Assembly: GCA_020284085.1 (NCBI GenBank)
Contig: JACEVL010000062.1
Span: 457,001 to 521,000 of the forward strand
Source of the DNA: Aporrectodea caliginosa
Lineage: Eukaryota; Annelida; Clitellata; Crassiclitellata; Lumbricidae
Direction of reading: 5' to 3'
Length of the DNA stretch: 64,000 bases
A program made the translations under genes and the position numbers. Below are positions 1 through 12,403 of this stretch, one piece after another; within the stretch, counting starts at the first letter, position 1; every line of letters begins with the position of its first letter. A model generated the notes under the pieces. It saw only the letters and a list, made by a program, of their open reading frames with translations, was not told the DNA's origin and ran no database searches.

Positions 1-235
1 GGATGCTTGACCTGTTGCAAGCGCCATTCGGTCTATACGCATCCATAAACGACCAGACATTGACCGAGAAAAAGCCATGTCTGGTATAATCAGATATTAA
101 TGATTGTGATCCAAACATTTGCAGGCTTCTTTTTGTCAGGCACTATATAGGACGCGGTTGAAGTCAGGCATTCTGTGTCAGCCTTTGAAAGATAAGACAT
201 GCTGCACGTAAATGAAGCAACTGCACTATATACAT

Positions 236-420
236 GTATTTTTATGTGTGTATGCATGCATGCATGTATGTATTGTACAAGTATGTATTGTACATGTATG
301 TATGTACATAATACATAATTTTTATGTATATATACACATGTAAATGTGTATGCATATATATATATATGCATATATGTATGTATATATACATGTATTATTT
401 AGTATGTATGTATGCATCCA
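236..420. repeat. ATGT/ATAC-rich microsatellite
   Basis: Degenerate runs of TATG, CATG and TATA. Open frames across this tract are low-complexity and not evidence of a gene. Confidence 0.8.
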
Positions 421-836
421 TGTATCAAGATATTTTATATAGCGCCATTTTGGCCTCACTAAGAGCTGGTCTTCGGCTATAAACCACAGTGGATATTGTG
501 TCAACGCCAGACAGTATAACCGCTGCGTCTTTAGCCACAATTGTTTGCCACGTTGAGACATTGCTATTAAGACTGGACTGCACGGAGGAGGAGCAGCCTT
601 TGTCCGAACGAAGTTCTCCGCTGGGACTTCGTATCAGAACTTAATCTCCTACAGTAGACAGCGCCGCAGTGCAGCAGCGGACGAAGAAGGCTCTTTCTTT
701 CGGCAGATTCTTAAACGGGTCACTGGATGGGGCTATTGCGACCCACGACCAAGTCTTGTATGTACATCATTCTTTATATGGCGGCTTTGATCTGGGCCTC
801 TGTGACTTTTTTCGCCTAACCGTTTAGACATTCATC

Positions 837-935
837 TCTCTCTCTCTCTCTCTCTCTCAATCTCTCTGTCTCTGTCTATCTCCCCTCTCTCTATTATCTC
901 TCTCCTTCTCTCTTTCTCTCTTTGTCTCTCTCTCA
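837..935. repeat. (TC)n microsatellite with interruptions
   Basis: A run of CT dinucleotides interrupted by short TCTGTC and TTTCTC variants. Confidence 0.85.
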
Positions 936-949
936 CTCTGTCTGCAATG

Positions 950-2825
950 GTCCGCCTACCAGAATCGGAGCGTTACAAATTGAATCACAAATGTAAAGCT
1001 GATAATTTACTTCTTCAATATTTCCAAGAAAACCACGTTGAAGATTAGTATGAAACCACTCGTATTTGTTCGAGCGTTATGGCAACACTTTCAGAAGTTT
1101 GTCATGAGCTGTCGAGCTTGCGCTGTGTGATAAAGTCTACCCAGCTTTACTAGACAGATCGTTTATAGTATATGCAGGAAGACAAGAAACCAACAAATGC
1201 ATAATAATTATCAAATACATCTAAACAGTTTGGTCGAGTGTTTTACTGAAACGGCTTTATTTCACTCATTTAATACTAATTTTTCTGATCGTGAATTGAG
1301 AGTCGAATGAATTATTCAATGTTTGCACATTCGTCGTAGATTTAACAAGAAAACCAACAGAACAATTGATTTAGTTGTTAATAATGCTCGAGGAGTTTAA
1401 GACGACGGTTGATTGAAACTGATTGTTGGTGGAGTCTCTAAAATACGATGGTTTTCTTGCTCTGTTTTTCTATTATGCCGTCAGATTTGTGGGTCAACTG
1501 CTTTGTTTGTGTGATGCTGAATTTTGTTGCCTAGTTTTCAATATGTTTGTTATTGCCTTTCTGATAAAAGTATTACTTGAGACATTATTAGGAAAGAATC
1601 AGATTCACGAGAGGACTGTTAAATCGCAACAATACTGTAAATGCATTCATTAAACAATTTTCCTGTATTTACATGTTTATTTTCGGCCTTGCATGTAACA
1701 AAGTGTACAACAATAGACTAAGAAATGCGTTTGTATTGGGATTTATCCGTAGCAGTCAATTTTCAACTCTTTATTACCACAGTTGTTATGGTCTTTGTTC
1801 TAATTGCCGTCCCAGCTGCTGCTCTGCTCGTTATTGATTTTCTTGTTGCAAGTATGTAAATCAGCGTACCGCAAATATTGGTCATAGGATGAGATATACA
1901 TGTAGGTCTATGTCCATAAACTGTGCACACTCACAAGTCATGGAAGGTGGCTGCTTGTCAGAAAGGACCCTATTTTAACGGCCTTGCAAAATAACAGGCC
2001 CAAGTATTGAAACGAAAATGGCGTTGGTAATATCATGTATACATTATTATAAATTATGGTTAACTAAAATGTAGACTAATTCCATAGCTATAAATAATAA
2101 TTTGAACGCATTACTAGCATTACTATTAGTAGTTTTATTTTTACTGTTTTTAGTACTTCGTAATTTAACTAACTGTCACTTTAGTAGTAATTCTTTGTCT
2201 AAGTTGTCCTTGCAGAACTATACATCCTACCTCACAGATATTAGATTAAGAGTTGAACTTCTCTATTTGGACAAGTTATTCGTTTTTATAAATGCTTTCG
2301 TTGAAACACACAAACATATACAATTATGCATACATGCATACATGCATACATACAGACATATAATCAAACATACATTATATTGGTGCGAGTGGGGTAGAGT
2401 GACAATTCCCAGTCATTGACTTGCAAGATAACTCAGAGCAAGGCTTCTGGCAATGGGCAGTTTTAAGGCACTGTGTTGTTCGAATTGTACGGTCAAATTA
2501 ATTATTTCAATAGGTCATTTAACTTTCAGCTCAGCATTAACAACAAACTTTCAATTACAGCATAGGAAATCGACTGAAATTTATGCATGGCCATAACATT
2601 TGGTTTTAAGTGTGACATTGACTGTCGTAATTGCAATTTATAGGCTGTTATCCTGTCTACTGCATAATTGCCTTTTAATATGCGTTTCTCTGTATGTGTG
2701 TCTATGTGCAAAAAATGTGTATGCATGTGTGTGCAACTGTGCATGTATGTGTGTATATGTAAGCCTATGCATGTCTGCTTAGCTATGGATGTAAAAATGT
2801 ATGTACGTATCTGTGTGCATGTATG
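950..2825. other. AT-rich stretch with no recognisable gene
   Basis: No open frame here resembles a known protein and no recognisable exon was found. The short frames around 1423-1653 and 2102-2419 are AT-rich, hydrophobic by composition and unsupported. Confidence 0.5.
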
Positions 2826-2832
2826 TAGGTCT

Positions 2833-2948
2833 GTATGTATGTATGTATGTATGTATGTATGTATGTATGTATGTATGTATGTATGTATGTATGTATGTAT
2901 GTATGTATGTATGTATGTATGTATGCATGTATGTATGTATGTATGCAT
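2833..2948. repeat. (TATG)n microsatellite
   Basis: Near-perfect tandem TATG units for about 90 bases, then imperfect units with GCATG interruptions. Tyr/Met/Cys/Val or His/Thr/Tyr/Ile frames across it are artefacts of the tetranucleotide period. Confidence 0.95.
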
Positions 2949-3500
2949 TATGTTTGTTTATCTATGAACCCAAAAATGTATGTATGCATTGTATGTACAG
3001 TACAGTATTATGCAGGTATCTCATTATTGTAGGTCGACTCCAGTAGTAATTCCAACTCTCACTTTCTAATTTTTTCCATAGGTACTTATGATCCCATAAA
3101 ATTTCAAAATTATGGATAGCATTTTTCCGGGATAGCTAAGCTAGTCTTCGCTGATATAATTGTCAATGGTGGAAGTGCAGCGAAAAGCAATTGCTTTGAA
3201 GCGCTGGATGGTGATGGATAAGCGCTGGTATAGAAAGGTAGTTTCTCAGTTGTCTCCGGTAACTGGGTCAGGCGATGACCAAGGCTATTAGAGCAAGCCA
3301 GGCCTTCAGGAATTCTTCGGCCGAAAGTTTCGAAAGCCAAAGGCACAGAGCAGCATGTGGACAGAAAAACAGTATTACTTCGCTGATTTTCTTTCAGCTG
3401 CTATTCAGTGGCGAAACCCTGGCCTCGGTATCTTTCCGACTGCGACGGTAAGACTCTAGTGCCAAGGTGCCAATGACAATACCCTCCAGGTCAGACAATT

Positions 3501-3534
3501 TCCGCATATTATTATTATTATTATTATTATTGAA

Positions 3535-3600
<66 letters not shown>

Positions 3601-3905
3601 TTAAATTTTGCCCGAGGTAAGTCGTTAAACAGTAAAATCCCTCAGGCTCTAAGAAACTAAATAAAAGAAGCGTGATCAAGCTTGGAGTACGCGGTCCTCG
3701 TCCCCGGGGTACGGTGTGAAGGTGCCTCTAAAAGCAACGGCGTTGCCGTCACTCTATAATTACCGAGCATCAATCGATGACGTTGAGCAACTTGCCTGCT
3801 CAACATCGTTAAACGCGTAACCGTCTCAGAGGAGGCTCGAACCCGTGCTGCCCGCGTTACAAGACTGACGCTTTAACAATCGGCCAATCTAGAATATGGC
3901 AAGGC
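3501..3905 (-). mobile_element. tRNA-derived SINE with (AAT)n tail
   Basis: On the minus strand, bases about 3900 to 3830 read like a tRNA promoter: an A-box-like TGGCCGATTG and a B box GGTTCGAGCC about 45 bases later. A body follows that ends in a trinucleotide tail (ATT on the plus strand, about 3510-3600). The order of tRNA-like head, body and A-rich microsatellite tail is that of a SINE. The acceptor stem does not pair, so it is not a functional tRNA gene. Confidence 0.65.
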
Positions 3906-4069
3906 TGTAAGGGGTGTCCACAAAAATGATACATTGCAGGAACCAACCATCCCATATCTTCCCATTATTCTATTCATATATTGTCTAAAAATATTTTTTA
4001 CATAATTTTTAAATGTTATCCTGAAGTCTCTCAAAGCCCCAGAACATACCCTACTTAAACTCCAAGGAC

Positions 4070-4615
4070 TGAAGGCGCTCCTGTTCGGGTCTTGGAACTT
4101 GGGTCCATTGTCGATCTACTCTTTTTATCACAAAAAAGTAACGAAGAGTTCAATTTAGATTAACTTTTTTGCTGTTTGTTTGTCTTAATGAGAGTTACGT
4201 CTAAGCAAAATATAGATACTAAGTTCAAGGTTATTCAAGGTCATTTCAAGGTCATAAGAAACGAATTCTAACAAAAATCAAAGAAAATGATCAGATCTCG
4301 GTCAATAATTGTTGACATTGGTTAATTATTTCTTGTATGTCTCGTCTTTATAAGAGACAAGAAAACCAAATATAATACGATCAAAAGTTATTATAAGGAC
4401 AAAATGGTCAATTTCAGAGAAAAAGCAGAGGAAATGACCTTAACTCAGTAAAATATTGTTCTATTTGAGTTATGTTTTTGCCTGTTTGCTTCGACCGATC
4501 AGGACTACATTTCAGAAGACAGAGTGCCAAAAGACTAACACAATCCAAGGTAATTTCAAGGTAAAAAGATCAAAATCAAGGATATATGGCCGTAGCTCAG
4601 CCAAATGATTTATTC
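4070..4615 (+). repeat. CAAGGTCA-rich dispersed tandem repeat, copy 1
   Basis: The same block, in the same orientation, recurs at 63070-63775. It begins with a shared TTGGAACTTGGGTCCATT motif and a shared TATCACAAAAAA run, then repeats with a period near 158 bases. Each unit opens with CAAGGTNATTTCAAGGT. The type of element is unknown and no terminal inverted repeats were found. Confidence 0.75.
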
Positions 4616-4619
4616 ATTC

Positions 4620-6340
4620 GTATTCGTATTACAAGTCTGACAATCGATCAAGTGGCCATAATATCATTTTTACACAAGTGTGATGCAATTATTTAATTAT
4701 TGCAACCATATATTTATATTACAGTACTATTTAAATGGCTGTTTTTCCTATATTGCCTTATGGTGTAGCTCTAACAGACATAGCCAACAATGAGACTCAG
4801 ATAATAAACACTAAACACGAAGGCAAGTAACGGCGTGGGGAACATAAATTCCTGTGAGTAATAAAATTGTTAATTCAGTCAAAATGTTGCAAAGTCCTCA
4901 GAACCAAACTGGCTGAAAGGTCCCTTTATAAGCCATTTCAATCTCGCTATATTAAGCGTAGGATACATACTTACGCACATAAATAGGACATGTAAGAATA
5001 ATATATAAGAATAATACCCTGGCGTCACATATAATTATTTGTATATATTTTATATCTATGTGGGTTGCAGGTTTGCCTAGTGATTTCTTAATTTGTAATC
5101 TCAAAATTTCTGCAGCCCCAAAAACGCGAAGCTTTGCACCAATTAATCATAGATCAAATATTTTTAATTCTCAAGCTATAAACAATACCACCATGACTCA
5201 CATATACAAACAGAAAGACGTCAATCTTGGGAGGTGGCGACAAAACCCGCAAATTTATGAAGAAAAATACACGTTCAACAACAACTTGTGATGGAAAGGA
5301 AAGCGACCGGTGAGAGATTTCTGCCAACAAAACGTTTATACATGACCAAAACCCAGAAATCTAATCTGAACATAAATTACAGTTGACCTTCGGAGAGTTC
5401 GATTTTTCCGCAAAATATATAGAGGCTCCTTACAGCGTACAGTCACTTGACAAAGTCGTGGAGATATACACCTAAAAATATCAGCTCGAAGAACGTATGA
5501 AAAAATTTAGACGTTCAGAGTGATGTATGAGCCAAATGTACATATACTAGATAGTTGCACACGTGACTATATATAGCTGATCTGAACAGGGTCATGTTGA
5601 GGTATAGACACGCGACCAATGAATGAACAGCGGATGAGCTATCATTAAACAGATGTTGCATCATCGATTATAGTTTGTTTGCTCAGCAAGTGTGCAGTCT
5701 TTCAAATCGTCAGTCTGTTAACTCCATTCACGGAGACCCACTTCCGTCTGTCGACCGTTCTTGGTAATACATTAACCGTTTAGCATTACTAGAACGATAT
5801 CATTTTAACTCAAATAGCCACTCTATAGAAGACGGATGACTATGTTGGTACTACTGCAGGCGATCTGTTATCCCATCAACAGTCATCAACACAATACTAA
5901 AGGTGGTCGTACACCGATCCAATCCACTCCAATGCAATGCACATATTAGCTACGTTTGTATGAGCGCATGTCCCATGCACTTCTGTGCGGATGGTTGCCG
6001 GTGCGCATACTGATGGTGGCTTATTAAGAGATCTGAATTTCGGTCCAGCACGATCCATGCACGGGGAGCTTAAATGACGTGGCGCCTATCCAAAACGGGA
6101 AGCGGTGGTGAAAGGTCTCACCCGATCAATTGATGGGAAAATGACCGGGGTCGAGGCCATTCAGTGGCTATAGAAGAACTTTTGTACACTTACATTGTAA
6201 ACTAAAAACTCTATAATTTGTACAGTGTATGTTGGCAGTTTTTATCATTATTTTGGTTTATTGGACAGGCGATTATGGATAACTTCTCCAGTTAGAACAT
6301 TTCGTTTTGATCGGGTCTAAACCACATTCATCGTTGCTTG
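4620..6340. other. Non-coding stretch, nothing recognised
   Basis: No conserved protein frame, no clear element boundaries and no RNA gene were seen. A short frame near 5058-5291 has no recognisable domain. Confidence 0.4.
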
Positions 6341-6349
6341 ACTTCACAG

Positions 6350-6700
6350 AGCTGGTATATATATGCTAATGTAATCGAACAGTTATATAGCGCCACTCAA
6401 AATCAGCAGCGCTCTAAACCGGCGTCAGTGCCTGGGCAAGAAAACAGGAACGTCTTTAGGCGTTTCCGGAACTGGGGAGGTGAGAGGGCTAGTTATTCCA
6501 GAATCAGGGACTGTGGAAGACAGTTCCAAGCTGATGGGCCAACACGGGCAAAGTTCATGGACTGGGTCGTAGCAGAGCGCATACGCGGGACAACCATAAG
6601 GCCGCGAGTGGAAGATCGCAGGAAGGCCCTCGTGGGTAGACAGTAAACCAGACAGAAATACAGAAAAACGTCAGGTAGGTCGGGCCACGCGAGCGAAGCA
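6350..6700 (-). mobile_element. LINE 3'-end remnant (reverse transcriptase C-terminus)
   Basis: Reading the minus strand gives a broken frame containing VVPRMRSATTQSMNFARVG followed by PSAWNCLPQSL. This is the typical C-terminus of CR1/Jockey-like reverse transcriptases (basic stretch, then GPS-WN-LP). It is followed by a 3' UTR with the GGCGCTATATAA motif shared by other LINE ends in this window. It is frameshifted and dead. Confidence 0.75.
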
Positions 6701-6826
6701 GTTGCGCATAAGGGAAAGGGTCTGAACTTTATAGGCTGTTAAATAGGGAGCCAGTGAAGTGAGTCACGAATAAAGCCTGATACATTAGCAAACGTATTAT
6801 AGTTAGCGTCTAGTCATACACTGGAA

Positions 6827-7586
6827 TTTAGGGGTCAGCGGGTATACCCGTACCCACGGATTTACCCGTACCCGACCCGTACCCGCGGGTCGGGTACGGA
6901 TCGGGTAGACATTTTACGGGTCGGGTCGGGTACGGGTAGGAGCATTACGGGTACGTGTATACCCGGTTTTACCCGTACCGAAGTGAAGTGTTGGGGTTAT
7001 ATGTAATAGTGAATCTTGCACCTCAAAGACTTACTATAACTGGCGGTGTCCTGTCTAGGTACCATATCCCTCTGTTGACCTATGTCCGTGCACCTTAGTG
7101 AGCTTGACTATCAATTATAGATGCTCAATTACAGCTACAAAATGACTTGTTTCCATTAATACAATCCGTACGTAGTGTTTTTACATATATCTCATCGGAG
7201 TTTCAGTCCCGACAACCGAGGTCAGATGTCACTGACGCCGAACTTGCATGGCAGTTCGACAGCCATGTTTTCTTTAAAACAAGTTGATGCAGTTGAGACT
7301 AAGCATAGTTGAAACACCAATTCTTTCATTCATTTAGCCTACCTCTGAGAAATACTTAAATTATTCAATTAGTAGTTTGTCGCAAACTGCCTTGTTAGGG
7401 TTGTATAAAACCCATCGTGGGAAAGCCTATTAATTACGTGGCGGGTACGTTACGGGTACGGGTATACCCGCGGGTACGGGTCGGGTTGGGTAGTAATTTT
7501 GAGTACGGGTCGGGTACGGGTACGGGTAACGGTCCTGTTTTACGGGTAAGGGTCGGGTAGCAAAAATGCTCTACCCCAGACCTCTA
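6827..7586. mobile_element. hAT-like non-autonomous element with CCCGTACCC subterminal repeats
   Basis: Both ends are packed with CGGGTACGGGTACCCG-type repeats (about 6837-6985 and 7440-7560) around an AT-richer core. Ends read TTTAGGGGTCAGCGG and, reversed, TAGAGGTCTGGGG. Flanking 8-mers are CACTGGAA (6819-6826) and CACTGGAT (7587-7594), an 8-bp target duplication with one mismatch, as expected for hAT. No transposase was seen. Confidence 0.6.
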
Positions 7587-7594
7587 CACTGGAT

Positions 7595-8570
7595 CCCCTA
7601 GTTGAAATTTATAGCCGTTATCTCCCTCTTCAGAAGACCTTGTTGACTAGTTTTTTATATTTATTTACATCACCCACACAATATCGCTTTTATATCAAGA
7701 GCTAGTTTTAACTGGTTACTGATGAAAGGTTTGAAATATTTTAACACGCATTAGGGTCATGGCGTAAAGTTATAAGCAGTTATAAAAGTCACGACTCATC
7801 CAAAAAGTCCTACACACAGATTTTAGTCAAAAGGGCAAACGATAAACCATTGATCCACTTTACCACAAGTGGGTAATTCGGATACCAAGTGTCAGACTGG
7901 TTGCGCTCATAGAAAGGTATGTATAGAACTACATGTGAATAATTCAACAGAGCCTTTTAGAACCTCTGAAGTGCACATCCAAGCGAACAAATATAGAATT
8001 TGCTCCCAGACTGTCCAAAGCAAACCGACTGAATAAGAAAATCAGTTCAGAGCAAGAGCATCTCTATAATTGTAAAATGCACCAATTTGACCTTCATCGT
8101 TGAGTAAATTAATTGTCATTCGCTAATTAACCTGTCACATTAACAGGCGATATCGATTCAATTATTTTTCTGTCGTCAGATGTCTGACCTTAAATATGGA
8201 ATAAAAACTTACTGCAAACTTCGACTGATGAAAGTTGTATTATATTCACCAAAACCACTACCGTTATTAACTGTCATCTACTACAAAATCTAATTGTCCT
8301 TGTGTTCTTTTCCACGATCTATAATTTTATTGACGAGATATTGAATCATCCACAAGTGATAGATTTATGTGGTCAAATTTAGATGCACACGCAGTATGGG
8401 AAAATGCGCCATATTGCATGGTAGCATGTTTTATTAAAAGCAGTTATGTAGTTGTACAGCCAAGTGCGCAGTAATCCACTGGAGCATGCAAATGCGAACG
8501 GTCAAGGATTATGCGACCAATTGATTCTGAATGCGTCACCTATAGTACGGAGTCCTCGAAGGACAATCTT
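7595..8570. other. Non-coding stretch, nothing recognised
   Basis: AT-rich sequence with no recognisable protein, RNA gene or element boundary. Confidence 0.4.
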
Positions 8571-8642
8571 GCTATGTACAGTGCTGTGCGTTTGCTAGTG
8601 CTTCTCAATAAAGGAAATACTTACTTACTTACTTACTTACAA
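8570..8642 (+). mobile_element. Retroposon 3' tail with (TTAC)n
   Basis: A GTACAGTGCTGTGCG motif leads into AATAAAGGAAATAC and a run of TTAC. Similar AATAAAGG plus TTAC tails occur near 10155, 14755, 16935, 27835 and 56830, so this is the end of a dispersed retroposon family. The upstream body is degraded. Confidence 0.65.
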
Positions 8643-8644
8643 TA

Positions 8645-9585
8645 ATTGTCGACGCTACTTACAAGTAACTGTTGCGCGCACATTGAAACTAGCTTTTAAT
8701 GCAATTAATAACTCATCAGATCTCAAATCTAATTCAATTGCCTCACCTTATCAGTTGAGCTTCGGTTGGTTCGAATTGTACAGGAGGTCGTAATATGGCT
8801 AGTAGGCCTACTGTGCCTCGAACAAGGACAGGTGTGAACCTAAAACTCGTCTGTTTCAAATTCTCCCTGGATTCTGAAACGGACTCTGATATTGATCAAA
8901 TGGCCTCACTTGAAACGATCATTGGTTGACGCCTCGAGAGTTATTGTAATAGCGCTATAGAAATCATTGGATCAGATTACCCTAGATTAGTTTAGATTGG
9001 ATTTAAACAGATTAGAGGACTATAATCATGCATAATATTTCCAGCCAAAGTCTGCCTTGTTACCTACCATGCCGTGGGGTCCATGCGCTGTAGGCTACTG
9101 GGCCATGCCGTACAATATCTAAGGTAAATATTATAAGCTGTCTATGAACTGTGCTCCACTTTCTTCTTATAGACCAAACCGTTAGCTTTTATTCAAAACA
9201 CTGGGCTATGGCCTACTCGGAGGCTCAGAGGTAATCTACTATAATAATCCTGCTTTCCCTTTTTAATCCCACTCCGCTGCGTATTAGTCATTATTCCAAA
9301 AATCACAATGAACTATATTTATAATAGTTGCCAGCATGTCCTTGGTCGACAGCATCAGTTTTGGTGTACGGAACTTCTGAAACCAAAATAATTGCTTGAA
9401 GACCATGAGAGTTTAAAGAACTCTGCCGGTGTTGTTGCTTCATAGGATTCTAAAATTGCCGTGTGTGGAATATTATGTGCTAGAAGCACAAAGTGTATTT
9501 GTTCCGATTAAGGGCAGACTTCCATTCAATATCCTCCTCCTATTTGTTCGAGCTCCCCGTGATTCGTGGCTCTTTATTTTTATTA

Positions 9586-9590
<5 letters not shown>
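8645..9590. other. Non-coding stretch, nothing recognised
   Basis: No supported gene or complete element. One TAGGCCTA palindrome lies at 8803-8810. Confidence 0.4.
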
Positions 9591-9753
<163 letters not shown>

Positions 9754-9989
9754 ATTAGAGTTAGTTAAAAGTTATAAATTACAATAATATTATAATTATT
9801 TATTGAATAAATATAATGTGTCCATGTTACCTCCCATATCCAATTCAATCTTAAAACTTTTATATCACCTTGGTTTCAATACACTACGCAACAATATGCA
9901 CTAACGAACATTAATAATAATATTGCAAATCTCTGCATGAAGGCCTAAGCCCCGTATAGTCTAGTTTTGAAGAGGTCCCTCAACAGTTA

Positions 9990-10165
9990 CTGAACGATGC
10001 CCGAGTGAACTGAGAAAATTGGACCAGCGGCATTTGGACGCTCGTTCAGGGTCACGTATCATTTGATGACCATGGCCGAGGTGATATCTCTGGCTAAACT
10101 CCATTCGCCAACAGATAAACACTGTGCATGTTTGTCTCACGCTTATAAGGATTACTTACTTACTC
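9990..10165 (+). mobile_element. Retroposon remnant ending in TTACTTACT
   Basis: Degraded sequence ending at AAGGATTACTTACTTACT, the tail type shared with other elements here. No reverse transcriptase motif remains. Confidence 0.4.
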
Positions 10166-10204
10166 ACGCACATCGCGTGAGATGTAATGTAATTAGTTAA
10201 TGTA

Positions 10205-10289
10205 ATTAGTATTTTATATAGCGCCGCTCACAGCCGAGGCCATTCAGTAGCGCTCCCAGTGCGAGAACCCCGAGAGAAGAAATAGGTTT

Positions 10290-10324
<35 letters not shown>

Positions 10325-10490
10325 AGACAATGATCCAGAAAGGAAAGTCTCACGCAAAGGGAAGGGAAGGGCATTCCATAAAGAGGGCCCAATGATGGCA
10401 AAGGATCGAGTTTGAGCAATTGTGGTCCTAGCTCGTGGGACAAAGAAGTCAGACCGGTTCACATGGTACGATCTTAGTAAATGTTGTGTC
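10205..10490 (-). mobile_element. LINE 3'-end remnant interrupted by (GA)n
   Basis: The minus strand encodes FFVPRARTTIAQTRSFAIIG then PSLWNALPFPLRE, the conserved C-terminus of CR1/Jockey-like reverse transcriptase. The frame then runs into an AG/TC microsatellite (10292-10321) and a GGCGCTATATAA 3' UTR motif. It is dead. Confidence 0.75.
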
Positions 10491-10499
10491 ATCTTTGAA

Positions 10500-11465
10500 C
10501 ATTAAGTAGGCCTAATAATGCAAGTCACACGATCACGTTTTTCAAAATATGGTCTAGTATTTTAGTCTAGAAATGACTTTCTCTACATTTCCTTTTGTTT
10601 AATCCGGTTATAACCAGACACAGACCGGTAACTGTTTTTCGTGTGAAGCCCTTTACAGGCTCCGTACTTAGGTCGACAAACATAAAACTCAGCGACAGAG
10701 TGTTCCATAAACCAGGTGACGATCTATCTGCTTTCTGTCTTGCTGTTCATCTCTCTCTCTGTCCTTCTAAGTATCTGGGTTTGCCTGTTTTGTATGAAGC
10801 TAAAGCTAACTATACACGTGCTACATCTACCTATCCATATATCAAACAGAAACATAAATATTTGCGTGCATTTCTAAATCCCGATCGCTAGAGCGTTCAG
10901 TCAATTCGCCATCGGATAACTATGAAGACGGACAAAGTCACCGAGGTAGGACTCTGACCATATGTTCAGCGTTTAGACGGAAATCCTTTGGCTGGGCTCC
11001 ACAGGTGTGCGGGGGCCAACCCAGGGCCAAACAAGTAGCGTGCTTTCTGGTAAAAAACGTTTGCAGTTGTTTAGTATGCAATTGACTACTTGTCTGGAGT
11101 GCCCAGTGTGTAAGTCTTAGTATGAATTTTTAGAGCTCAAGTCAACTATAAACAATTTTATTCTAATAAGTGAAATTTTACAAACCAGTTCAAGTACAGT
11201 TTTACAGTGTCAGGAAGGGAGTGTAGGCCTAGTTGGCATTTGTGAGTATTTTAGTTTTCTCTGCATTGTTTACCTGACTGATATTGCTCCAGCATTTAAC
11301 ATCAAATAGGTCCTATACGCCCTACAGTAGCTAACACAGAGACAGAACCTGATGCCGTCAGATTTTCTCTCCTATTAGCATGTTAAATTAATCTTGATGC
11401 TTGCGACATTTAATCAGAGTAATTAATTTGTTGCTTTCGAAGTTGTGACCACTTGAAGCCTCGAC
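10500..11465. other. Non-coding stretch with a repeat motif
   Basis: No supported gene. The motif ATCGCTAGAGCGTTC near 10884 recurs near 16011, so part of it belongs to an unclassified dispersed repeat. The open frame 10595-10891 has no recognisable domain. Confidence 0.4.
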
Positions 11466-11479
11466 GTGTATTCGTGCTT

Positions 11480-11812
11480 GTCGATGATATATATGTGACC
11501 TTATCAGTCTGCCGGCGTCGGCCGCTTCTCTTCGCTCGCTGCACTCACTTGACCGACATGCTGTTTATGTCCCGCGAGCGAAAACTGCAGTGGCTAAAAG
11601 ACGAGCCTTTGCCTTCATTGGCCCTGCGGTATTGAACCAGCTTTCTCTTTCGATACGTTCCTCTTTATTAACAGATGGCTCAAGTGCCTATTTTCGATGT
11701 CTCAAGACCTATTAATTTTGTTTTCTCTGGGTCTCTCGCACTGGAAGCGCCTCTGACTGATGTGCACTACGAGAGGCGCTATATAAATTTAATACATACA
11801 ATACAATACAAT
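11480..11812 (+). mobile_element. LINE 3'-end remnant with ATACA tail
   Basis: One frame reads VPRAKTAVAKRRAFAFIGPA then VLNQLSLSIRSSLL, a reverse transcriptase C-terminus. It is followed by GGCGCTATATAAATTTAAT and an ATACATACAATACAAT tail. The hAT element at 11821 is inserted directly after this tail. Confidence 0.75.
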
Positions 11813-12161
11813 ATTTAGATCAGCGTTTCCCAAACTTTTTGGCCACGGAACCCTTCGCTTCTTGATATTTTTTTGGGGAACCCCATGCTCAACTAAGCGT
11901 ATTGAGGCCGATATTATTATACCACGCCTGAGAAGCATGCTAATAATTATAGGCCAACTAAACACAACTCGTTTAAGCACAGTATAACAAAACTTCTGCT
12001 CTTATATGAAAAATTAAAGTGCACAGTTTTAAAAATCACCACGCATGGAGCACAATAATTGGCCTATAACATTGGGAGCACATGACGTTTATTGTTTCTT
12101 CTCATGACAATTTTTTTATATTTGGTTTGATGCTTGAAAGCTGGATTCTTGTGTCAGGTGC

Positions 12162-12204
12162 AGCATTTAGTCGATTCCTATAATATAGGAATCGACTAAA
12201 TGCT
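12162..12204. repeat. Perfect palindrome, 21-bp arms
   Basis: A 21-base arm beginning AGCATTTAGTCGATTCC is followed by a single central A and its exact reverse complement. It lies inside the hAT element. Confidence 0.95.
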
Positions 12205-12368
12205 AAATATTATTTTGTTTTTGTTGCAGTATAAACTTAATACGAGAATCCATGTTCGCTCAAATTCGTTGTTGCAAATAGCACGCTAAATGCACATTTC
12301 ACGACAGTTGGCTTTCTTTAATTAGCCCGCTCCAGAAATCGATCAAAAGTTAATTGAAAGTCGGCTTC

Positions 12369-12403
12369 ATTTGCACGTCCGACATAATGTCGGACGTGCA
12401 AAT
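12369..12403. repeat. Perfect palindrome, 17-bp arms
   Basis: The arm ATTTGCACGTCCGACAT, a single central A, then the exact reverse complement. It lies inside the same hAT element, about 165 bp from the first palindrome. Confidence 0.95.

Noticed and set aside
6338..6646. Open frame of 102 codons as a protein-coding gene
   Set aside because: It is antisense to a recognisable LINE C-terminus on the minus strand.
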